Position numbers and translations under genes: made by a program. From the NCBI GenBank assembly GCA_900767195.1, contig CAAFYG010000003.1, positions 1-22,224 on the forward strand: a DNA stretch of 22,224 nucleotides, in the 5' to 3' direction. The notes under the pieces were generated by a model. That model worked only from the letters and a program-made list of their open reading frames with translations. It did no database searches and was not told where the DNA came from. Positions 1-6,180 of the stretch are shown in pieces; the stretch's first letter is position 1; each line of letters begins with the position of its first letter. Origin of the DNA: Clostridia bacterium (GTDB lineage: Bacteria; Bacillota; Clostridia; Christensenellales; Borkfalkiaceae).

Positions 1-771
1 ATTATCACAGGGCCGAATATGGCAGGTAAAAGCACGTATATGCGGCAAGTTGCGCTGATCGCGATCATGGCGCATATCGGCAGCTTCGTCCCTGCAAAAT
101 CGGCGCAGATCCCGCTCATCGATCGCGTGTTCACAAGGGTGGGCGCAAGCGACAATCTCGTCTACGATCAATCCACATTCATGGTGGAAATGACGGAAGT
201 CGCGGCAATTTTATTAAACGCCACGAAAAACAGTCTGCTCGTATTAGACGAAGTCGGGCGCGGCACAAGCACCTACGACGGGCTTTCCATCGCGTGGGCG
301 GTGGTGGAGTACCTTGCCGAAAAAGTACGCGCGAAGACGTTGTTCGCCACGCATTATCACGAACTCACCGAGCTTGAAAACACGATCGACGGCGTAAAGA
401 ATTATAAAGTCACCGTGCGCGAAATCGGCGGCGGAGTGGTATTTTTACGTAAAATACAGCGCGGCGGCGCAAATCGTTCTTTCGGTATCGAAGTGGCTTC
501 GCTTGCGGGCGTTCCGAAAGACGTCACCGATCGCGCGAAAGGAATTTTAAAGGTGCTTGAAAAGAACGACGTAGCAAAAAAAAGCGCGATTTCGCTTTCC
601 GAAATTGCGGCAGCGGAAACTTCCGATCGAAAAATCACCGCGGAAGAACCGATCGAAGAGCGGAAACTAAGCGAAGTGGAAGAAATTCTGTCGCAAACCG
701 ACGTAAACACATTATCGCCGATGCAGGCGCTGCTTTTATTGAGCGATTTGAAGGAAAAACTTGTTAAATAA
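1..771 (+). CDS. mutS: DNA mismatch repair protein MutS, C-terminal part (5' end outside window)
   Basis: MutS binds mismatches and uses its ABC-type ATPase to recruit MutL. The reading frame is open from base 1, so the mismatch-binding, connector and lever domains lie upstream of the window. What remains is the ATPase and dimerisation region. It opens with the Walker A motif (GPNMAGKST). The conserved DQSTFMVEMTE segment follows, then Walker B with the signature LDEVGRGTSTYDG, then the FATHYHEL histidine loop. A charged linker leads to a final LSPMQALLLLSDLKEKL helix typical of the family's C-terminus. Translation ends with TAA at 769-771, and mutL starts 34 bp later, so the two genes are probably co-transcribed. 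All expected motifs are intact. The identification is secure; only the 5' extent is unknown. Confidence 0.97.
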   Translation: MITGPNMAGKSTYMRQVALIAIMAHIGSFVPAKSAQIPLIDRVFTRVGASDNLVYDQSTFMVEMTEVAAILLNATKNSLLVLDEVGRGTSTYDGLSIAWAVVEYLAEKVRAKTLFATHYHELTELENTIDGVKNYKVTVREIGGGVVFLRKIQRGGANRSFGIEVASLAGVPKDVTDRAKGILKVLEKNDVAKKSAISLSEIAAAETSDRKITAEEPIEERKLSEVEEILSQTDVNTLSPMQALLLLSDLKEKLVK

Positions 772-805
772 AGAAAAAACACAAACGAATTAACGGGAAA
801 AAACT

Positions 806-3043
806 ATGGGAAAAATCAATATACTGCCGCCTAACGTCTACAATCGAATAGCTGCGGGCGAAGTGGTCGATCGTCCGTATTCCGTGGTGAAAGAACTTGT
901 GGAAAACGCGATTGACGCCGGCGCAACGGAAATCGAAATCGAGGTGGAGGAGGGCGGAAAAAGTCTGATCAGGGTAACGGATAACGGCTCGGGAATCTTG
1001 CGTGAAGATTTGCCGTCGGCGTTTTTACCGCATGCCACCAGCAAACTCGAAAAAGCGGAAGATCTCGATGACATTCGCACGCTCGGTTTTCGCGGCGAGG
1101 CCGTGGCTTCCATAGCCTCGGTATCAGAACTTACGATCAAAACGCGGGTAGCAGGTGCAAAATGTTATTCGCTCACGTCCGTCGGCGGCCAGCTTGGAGA
1201 AATCAAAGAATCGTCCGAAGCTTTCGCCCACGGCACCGAAGTTACGGTATCGCGCCTGTTTTTCAATGCGCCCGTGCGTTTAAAATTTTTAAAAAGCGAT
1301 CATGGCGAAGAAGCGGATATCGGCGCGTTTGTCGCGCGCTTCATTTTATCGCGCCCCGAAATATCTTTCCGCTATTTTGTGGAAGGAAAAAGCGTGTATC
1401 AATCTTTCGGCGAAGGCGAAGAAGAAGCTTTTACATGCGTTTACGGCGCAAACACTCTTGAAAATTGCTATCGCATCGATGCCGAGCGAAACGGCGTAAA
1501 AATCCGCGGTTTCATCGGCAATCAAAACTTCACGAAATCCACAAAATCCTATCAGACGGTGTTTTTAAACGGCAGATATATCTGCAATAACACCATTTCC
1601 GTCGCTATAGCAAATGCCTATAAAGCCTATTTAATGAAGCGGCAATTTCCGTTCTGCGTGCTGCATATCACCGTTCCGGCCGAAATCGTAGACGTCAACG
1701 TGCATCCGAATAAGTCCGATGTCCGTTTTGCCGACGGCAATATCATTTTCGGTTGCGTGTATCGCGTGATTTCCGATGTTCTTGACGGCAATGCCACCGC
1801 GCTCAACTATGTCGTTCCTTCCAAAAACACGGCGTCAAACGCACAAAATGCACAGGCGAAAGAAAAGCAGATCGAAATGCAAGAAACGAAAAGACCGCCC
1901 GAAATCACCTACGCGGAAGCAAGAAAACTGATGTCGCAGGACAGCGAACTTAAAAAGCGGCAATCCGAGGAGAACACGGCGGAAAAAGCCGAAAAAGATT
2001 TGCCTTTCCGCTTATATCCGAGCGATGAAACCGAGCCGATCGAAGCTGCGCCGTACGTACCGAAACAGGCTTTCCGATCCGCAGCGGCGCAAAACGAGCG
2101 GCAAAACACGCGTCAAAGCGGGCAATTTTCCGATTTGCAAATTCAGTCTCAAAACGGCGAAAATAAGGGCGCGGTTTACGAAATGTTCCCCGATTTAACT
2201 CTCGGCGGGGCAGATGTATCCTTACACGCGCCTGCGAGCGAAAAAGACAAAACGCTTGAAAAAAAGATCAAAAGCGCGCGCGAAGCGTATGCAGTCGCAG
2301 TCAAAGAAGGTTGGGAAAGCGGCGCGCCGAAAAAAGAAGATAGCAATGAAGCGGCTACTTTCGTTTCTGCCGAAAAAACCGTCGCGCCGGCAGACGTTTT
2401 CGCAGAAAATAAAAAACTTCTGCTCGAAAAAGAGCAGGCGGCGCGCGCAAAGCAACAACACATCGATGTATCATCGTTCGTTTACGCAGGCAAACTGTTC
2501 AATACCTACCTCATTTACGAATACGGCGACGCGGCGTATCTTATCGATCAGCATGCTGCGCACGAGCGGTTGATTTTCAATCGGCTGAAAGAGAAAATGC
2601 AGGCGCGCAAAACAGCTTGTCAAACCATGCTCGTGCCGTACGTTATCACGCCGAACGCCTACGAAAGCGCATTTTTGCACGATAATCTCGATAATATCCG
2701 CGCTATCGGTTTTGAAATCGAAGAAACCGGCAAAAATACCTTTTCCGTTTCAGGCGTTCCCACAGATCTTATGGGCATCGATCTTGAAGCCTTTTTCGGC
2801 GAAATTATCGGTGAGGCGGACGGCTATCGCGGCATAAAATTAGAAGAAATCCTGCGAGATAAACTCGCCACGGCGGCATGCAAAGCGGCGGTAAAAGGCG
2901 GCGACGATCTTTCCCAAGCGGAAATCGACGAGCTTTTCCGTCTGATCGACGGCAATTTGGGCTTGCGTTGCCCGCACGGCAGACCTGTGGTGGCGCGCGT
3001 AAGCAAAACGGAGCTTGAAAAGCTCTTCAAAAGGATCGTATGA
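806..3043 (+). CDS. mutL: DNA mismatch repair protein MutL
   Basis: MutL couples mismatch recognition by MutS to strand incision and removal. The N-terminal GHKL ATPase is complete: ELVENAIDAGA (about residues 30-40), DNGSGI (59-64), HATSK (76-80) and GFRGEA (94-99). A long, low-complexity, Glu/Lys/Ala-rich linker spans about residues 330-545. The C-terminal domain carries the endonuclease-type metal motif DQHAAHE (from D581), an ACK motif and CPHGRP near the end. This is the organisation of MutL in bacteria that lack MutH. In the DQHA(x)2E(x)4E motif the last Glu is Asn592. At 745 residues it is somewhat long because of the linker. The start at 806 follows only a weak GGGAA. The stop overlaps the miaA start (ATGA), which indicates translational coupling. 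Confidence 0.96.
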   Translation: MGKINILPPNVYNRIAAGEVVDRPYSVVKELVENAIDAGATEIEIEVEEGGKSLIRVTDNGSGILREDLPSAFLPHATSKLEKAEDLDDIRTLGFRGEAVASIASVSELTIKTRVAGAKCYSLTSVGGQLGEIKESSEAFAHGTEVTVSRLFFNAPVRLKFLKSDHGEEADIGAFVARFILSRPEISFRYFVEGKSVYQSFGEGEEEAFTCVYGANTLENCYRIDAERNGVKIRGFIGNQNFTKSTKSYQTVFLNGRYICNNTISVAIANAYKAYLMKRQFPFCVLHITVPAEIVDVNVHPNKSDVRFADGNIIFGCVYRVISDVLDGNATALNYVVPSKNTASNAQNAQAKEKQIEMQETKRPPEITYAEARKLMSQDSELKKRQSEENTAEKAEKDLPFRLYPSDETEPIEAAPYVPKQAFRSAAAQNERQNTRQSGQFSDLQIQSQNGENKGAVYEMFPDLTLGGADVSLHAPASEKDKTLEKKIKSAREAYAVAVKEGWESGAPKKEDSNEAATFVSAEKTVAPADVFAENKKLLLEKEQAARAKQQHIDVSSFVYAGKLFNTYLIYEYGDAAYLIDQHAAHERLIFNRLKEKMQARKTACQTMLVPYVITPNAYESAFLHDNLDNIRAIGFEIEETGKNTFSVSGVPTDLMGIDLEAFFGEIIGEADGYRGIKLEEILRDKLATAACKAAVKGGDDLSQAEIDELFRLIDGNLGLRCPHGRPVVARVSKTELEKLFKRIV

Positions 3044-3960
3044 AAGACGTAATCGTGATCTGCGGAGCAACGGCTACGTCGAAAACGAAATTCGCCGTCG
3101 CACTCGCCGAAAAACTGAATACCGAAGTAATTTCCGCCGATTGCATGCTCGTGTATAAAGGACTTGACATCGGCACGGCAAAACCCACGCGTGAAGAAAT
3201 GCGCGGCGTGCCGCATCATCTCATCAACGTTGCCGATCCGGGCGATAATTTTTCCGTAAGCGATTATCGCGCCGCCGCGCTTCCGATCATCGAGCGATTG
3301 CTTGCCGAAGATAAATCGCCGATTATTTGCGGCGGCACGGGGTTTTATATCGACGCGCTTTTATACGAAAGTGCGTTCGGTTCGGCGGGGGCAAGCGAAG
3401 AAATCCGCGCGAAATATGCTGCAGTTTTAAGCGATCTCGGTAAAGAAAAGGGCGCAGCGCATCTGCATCGGTTGCTTGAAGAAGTCGATCCGGAAAGCGC
3501 GGCGATTCTTCACGAAAACGACGTAAAGCGCGTGATCCGCGCGCTCGAAATCTACGAGCTTACGGGCAGAAAAAAATCCGAACAAAACGATACGAAAACT
3601 CCGCGTTTTTCTTTCAGAGCCTTTTCCGTCGGTTACCCGCGCGAAACATTATACGAAAGAATCAACACCCGGGTAGAAGATATGTTTTCCCGCGGATTAG
3701 TGAAGGAAGTACAGAATCTTTTAAGCTCCGGCGTATCGCCTGCCGCACAGTGTATGCAGGGCATCGGCTATAAAGAGGTGATTGAAGGCATATTAAACGG
3801 CGTACCGTGGGAAGAAGTCAAAAATAACGTCAAACAACACACAAGAAACTACGCAAAACGCCAGATCACCTACTTCAAACGTATGCAAAATCACACAATT
3901 ATACCACATAAAGTACTTGAAATCGGCGAAAATCTACAATTTATGGAGAAATTATTATAG
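3040..3960 (+). CDS. miaA: tRNA dimethylallyltransferase MiaA
   Basis: MiaA transfers dimethylallyl from DMAPP to N6 of A37 in tRNAs reading UNN codons. At 306 residues the length is normal. The catalytic-Asp segment (SADCMLVYKGLDIGTAK, D34), PHHLINVADP, GGTGFYIDALL, GIGYKEVIEG and TRNYAKRQITYFKR are all recognisable and in order. The P-loop is unusual: residues 9-16 read GATATSKT where GPTAxGKT is usual, so the glycine before the lysine is Ser14. The Ser of the DS(M/A) motif is Cys35. The rest of the protein is well conserved, so the gene looks functional rather than decayed. It overlaps mutL by 4 bp and closes the mutS-mutL-miaA operon. In Bacillus, hfq follows miaA; here it does not. Confidence 0.95.
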   Translation: MKDVIVICGATATSKTKFAVALAEKLNTEVISADCMLVYKGLDIGTAKPTREEMRGVPHHLINVADPGDNFSVSDYRAAALPIIERLLAEDKSPIICGGTGFYIDALLYESAFGSAGASEEIRAKYAAVLSDLGKEKGAAHLHRLLEEVDPESAAILHENDVKRVIRALEIYELTGRKKSEQNDTKTPRFSFRAFSVGYPRETLYERINTRVEDMFSRGLVKEVQNLLSSGVSPAAQCMQGIGYKEVIEGILNGVPWEEVKNNVKQHTRNYAKRQITYFKRMQNHTIIPHKVLEIGENLQFMEKLL

Positions 3961-3965
3961 TATTC

Positions 3966-4042
3966 TGTCACGCATAACTATTATGTCACGCGTAATTATT
4001 GCGCAAAATGTATGTCAGACATAATAATTATGACACACATAG
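3966..4042. repeat. Short 18-bp-period direct repeats with an inverted copy, between miaA and the YnbB-like gene
   Basis: Two 17-mers, TGTCACGCATAACTATT (3966-3982) and TGTCACGCGTAATTATT (3984-4000), differ at two bases and lie 18 bp apart. A third, looser copy begins TGTCAGACATAAT at 4013. An inverted counterpart ends in TGACA at 4031-4035, giving a TGTCA...TGACA dyad. The stretch fills most of the 101-bp gap after miaA. It holds no ORF and no intrinsic terminator. It may be a multi-site operator for the downstream gene, or a small repeat element. Related-looking units occur at 5511-5546. Confidence 0.55.
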
Positions 4043-4061
4043 TACTTAAAAAATATTAATT

Positions 4062-5309
4062 ATGGAAAGCATGGAAAAACAAGAAGAAATCAATCATATC
4101 ATCGAAGAAGCGGAAATCTCGCTGAAAAAAGAATTTGCATTTGCAAACGAAATCTGTCAGCACAATCAGGAAAAGGTAATCGACGCATTTGCGAAAAACG
4201 GCGTCGCGCTTCGTCATTTCAACGGGTCAAGCGGCTACGGAATCGGCGATGAAGGGCGGCACGTGTTGGGGCAGGTGTTTGCCGATGCAATGGGTGCGGA
4301 AAGCGGCATTGTATCGCCCGCACTTTTGAGCGGTACGCACACGCTTGCCGTTGCACTTTTCGGCCTGCTTCGCCCGGGCGATCGTGCGCTTGCCGTCACG
4401 GGGCTTCCGTATGATACGCTTCGCGGCGTAATTTTCGGCGAAAACAACGGCTCGCTCAAAGATCTCGGCGTAAAATTCGATCTGCTCGATTTAAACGCGG
4501 CGGGTGCGGTAGATTTTATCTCTCTCGAAGCGCAACTTAAAAACGCGGGCGAAGATTTAAAAATGATTTATATCCAACGCTCGCGCGGATACGAACTGAG
4601 AAACGCTCTCACCGTAGCGGAAATCGGCGAAATCTGTTCTTTCGTTCGCGCTCATGGTTTTAAGGGGATTATTTTCGTAGATAATTGCTACGGCGAATTT
4701 GTAGAAAAGCAAGAACCGTGCGAAGTGGGGGCAGACGTAGCGGCCGGCTCGCTCATCAAAAATCCGGGGGGCGGACTTGCACCCACGGGCGGCTATATCG
4801 TCGGTAAGAAAGAGTATCTCGAAAGAATCGGCAATCGGCTCACCGCGCCGTCGCTCGGCGATGAAGTCGGCTCGTACGCCTACGGCTACCGACTGTTTTT
4901 CCAAGGGATTTTCATGGCGCCGCACGTTGTTAATCAGGCGGTAAAGGGTAGCCTTCTTATCGGAAAATGCATGGAAAAACTCGGCTATGAAAACTTTCCG
5001 AAATTCGGCAGAACGATTTCCGACATCACGCGCGCGATCCGCTTCGATACGAAAAAGCAGCTCTGCGATTTCATTTCATCCGTGCAGGCGGCTTCGCCCG
5101 TCGATGCGTTCGCGGTTTGCGAGCCGTGCGAAATGCCGGGATACGAAGCGCAGGTAATCATGGCGGCAGGTTGCTTTGTAGAGGGCGCTTCCATCGAGCT
5201 TTCCGCCGATGCGCCCATCCGCGAGCCGTATACGGCGTATTTTCAGGGCGGTTTAACTTACGAACACGCGAAATACGCATTGAAAAAAATGCTTGCAAAG
5301 TTGATTTAA
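4062..5309 (+). CDS. PLP-dependent methionine gamma-lyase family protein (YnbB / 'aluminium resistance protein' type)
   Basis: A fold-type I PLP enzyme of the family annotated as methionine gamma-lyase or aluminium resistance protein (B. subtilis YnbB). The true substrate of this subgroup is not settled. Visible marks are a glycine-rich cofactor-binding segment (SGYGIGDEGR, about residues 57-66), LSGTHTLAVALFGLLRPGD (90-107), the cofactor-binding Asp in IIFVDNCYGEF (D207), and the Schiff-base lysine in AAGSLIKNPGGGLAPTGGYI (K233). The length of 415 residues is normal. The start is uncertain: neither ATG 4062 nor ATG 4071 has a strong ribosome binding site, though the second has a weak GGAAAG just upstream. 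In Bacillus and Listeria this gene lies near miaA, hfq and glnR, so its position here is a conserved neighbourhood with hfq missing. Confidence 0.88.
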   Translation: MESMEKQEEINHIIEEAEISLKKEFAFANEICQHNQEKVIDAFAKNGVALRHFNGSSGYGIGDEGRHVLGQVFADAMGAESGIVSPALLSGTHTLAVALFGLLRPGDRALAVTGLPYDTLRGVIFGENNGSLKDLGVKFDLLDLNAAGAVDFISLEAQLKNAGEDLKMIYIQRSRGYELRNALTVAEIGEICSFVRAHGFKGIIFVDNCYGEFVEKQEPCEVGADVAAGSLIKNPGGGLAPTGGYIVGKKEYLERIGNRLTAPSLGDEVGSYAYGYRLFFQGIFMAPHVVNQAVKGSLLIGKCMEKLGYENFPKFGRTISDITRAIRFDTKKQLCDFISSVQAASPVDAFAVCEPCEMPGYEAQVIMAAGCFVEGASIELSADAPIREPYTAYFQGGLTYEHAKYALKKMLAKLI

Positions 5310-5342
5310 AACGAAACGCGCAGCAATAACGATAAAGCGATT

Positions 5343-5376
5343 AAAAACGACAACGGCGAAAAAATCGCCGTTGTCG
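5343..5376 (-). terminator. Distal intrinsic terminator of the tRNA-Val transcript
   Basis: A perfect 12-bp stem (CGACAACGGCGA at 5348-5359 with its complement at 5365-5376) has a 5-nt loop. Read on the minus strand it is followed by TTTTTAA, and T-rich sequence precedes it. It is the second terminator behind the tRNA gene. On the plus strand the hairpin is followed by A, not T, so it is a poor terminator for the YnbB-like gene. Confidence 0.75.
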
Positions 5377-5377
5377 A

Positions 5378-5419
5378 AAAAAAAATAAAAAAAAATAAAA
5401 AAAGCGTGGAGGGACACGC
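5378..5419 (-). terminator. Proximal intrinsic terminator of tRNA-Val
   Basis: Immediately 3' of the encoded CCA on the minus strand, a GCGTG / CACGC stem (5415-5419 with 5404-5408) with a 6-nt loop is followed by a T-run of about 25 nt broken by two As (plus-strand positions 5378-5403). It ends the tRNA transcript a few bases past the mature 3' end. Confidence 0.75.
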
Positions 5420-5420
5420 C

Positions 5421-5497
5421 TGGTGGACGCGAAAGGGCTCGAACCTTCGACCTCTACCATGTCAAGGTAGCGCTCTGACCAACTGAGCTACGCCTCC
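5421..5497 (-). tRNA. tRNA-Val (anticodon GAC)
   Basis: A complete 77-nt cloverleaf with encoded CCA. The acceptor is GGAGGCG / CGCGTCC. The D-arm is GCTC...GAGC with the AGTTGGTCA loop. The anticodon stem is CTACC / GGTAG around TTGACAT, so the anticodon is GAC and the tRNA reads valine GUC/GUU. The variable region is AGGTC. The T-arm is GAAGG-TTCGAGC-CCTTT, with one G-U pair. The acceptor stem has a G4:G69 mismatch; a C at position 4 would restore a perfect stem. It is a single-tRNA transcription unit with its own promoter and two terminators, antisense to the genes around it. Confidence 0.95.
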
Positions 5498-5510
5498 GAA
5501 TAAGCAACGC

Positions 5511-5546
5511 AATGTCTGCGTGTAATTAAATGTCTGCGTGTAATTA
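5511..5546. repeat. Perfect 18-bp tandem duplication in the tRNA-Val leader
   Basis: AATGTCTGCGTGTAATTA occurs twice head to tail (5511-5528 and 5529-5546) without a mismatch. It covers the predicted transcription start and 5' leader of the minus-strand tRNA. The unit shares TGTC...GCG...TAATTA and the 18-bp period with the repeats at 3966-4000 on the other side of the YnbB-like gene. Confidence 0.85.
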
Positions 5547-5547
5547 T

Positions 5548-5576
5548 ATTTTAGCAGATAATTTTCTTTCAGTCAA
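5548..5576 (-). promoter_or_regulatory. Sigma-A type promoter for tRNA-Val
   Basis: On the minus strand the -35 box is TTGACT (5576-5571), the spacer is exactly 17 bp and the -10 box is TAAAAT (5553-5548). Transcription should start near 5541, about 45 nt before the mature tRNA 5' end and inside the tandem duplication. Confidence 0.8.
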
Positions 5577-5623
5577 TCATTTTTCAATTAAAACCGTGTA
5601 AAATCGATAAAAATATTATGCGA

Positions 5624-5637
5624 ACTTTGCGCAAAGT
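5624..5637. promoter_or_regulatory. Perfect 14-bp palindrome upstream of lrp, candidate operator
   Basis: ACTTTGCGCAAAGT is a perfect palindrome, 39 bp before the lrp start codon, in the intergenic region shared with the divergent tRNA gene. Lrp/AsnC proteins commonly autoregulate through such sites, so this is a candidate autoregulatory operator. No convincing -35/-10 pair for lrp was found next to it. Confidence 0.4.
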
Positions 5638-5676
5638 CAAGAAAAATCCCGAAAAAGGAGTGAAAAAACGTAAACA

Positions 5677-6153
5677 ATGAAAAAAGATAACCGTTCTTAC
5701 GTCATCGACGATACCGATAAGCAGATTTTATCTTTTTTAAAGGACAACGCTCGGCTTCCCGTAAAGCACATTGCCGAAAAAACGTTTTTATCGCCGACGG
5801 CAATCGCCGCGCGTATCGATCGGCTTGAAGAATCGGGGTATATCACGGGGTATCACGCGCATCTGAATCCCGAACTTCTCGGCTTCCGCGTAAAAGCTTT
5901 TATCAATGTCGAAGTTGATCCCGTGCGCAAAAAAGAATTTTATCCGTACATTCAAAGTCAGCTCAACGTGGTGGAATGCAACTGCGTCACGGGCGATTTT
6001 TCCATGCTCGTGGAAGTACTTTTTCCCACCACGTCCGATCTCGATCTCTTTATCAACGAATTGCAGCATTTCGGCAGAACGAAAACGATGATCGTGTTTT
6101 CTACATCGGTAGAGCATCGCGATTCTTTTATCGACGTGCCGGACGAAGAATAA
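5677..6153 (+). CDS. Lrp/AsnC family transcriptional regulator
   Basis: A DNA-binding regulator that senses an amino acid or related small molecule. The N-terminal winged helix-turn-helix is typical: DDTDKQILSFLKDNARL, then the HIAEKTFLSPTAIAARIDRLEESGYI recognition region (about residues 10-60). The RAM ligand-binding domain follows, with AFINVEVDP and the VVECNCVTGDFSMLVEV core (about residues 70-145). At 158 residues the length is normal. ATG 5677 is the only sensible start because TAA lies two codons upstream. The best ribosome binding site, AGGAG at 5656-5660, is 16 nt away, which is long. Its targets cannot be read from the sequence. A palindrome sits in the leader, and the neighbouring PLP enzyme or the PBP could be regulated. 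It converges on the PBP gene with a 27-bp gap. Confidence 0.92.
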   Translation: MKKDNRSYVIDDTDKQILSFLKDNARLPVKHIAEKTFLSPTAIAARIDRLEESGYITGYHAHLNPELLGFRVKAFINVEVDPVRKKEFYPYIQSQLNVVECNCVTGDFSMLVEVLFPTTSDLDLFINELQHFGRTKTMIVFSTSVEHRDSFIDVPDEE

Positions 6154-6180
6154 AAATAAAGCAATTCGCTGAAAAACGTT

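Noticed and set aside
3961..5546. Repeats around the YnbB-like gene as a CRISPR array
   Set aside because: Units are about 18 bp, head to tail without spacers, only two to four per site, and no cas gene is nearby.
5660..5680. Mini-ORF starting at GTG and ending TGA across the lrp start codon, as a possible leader peptide
   Set aside because: Only six codons, and AGGAG overlaps its own start codon, so it has no usable ribosome binding site.
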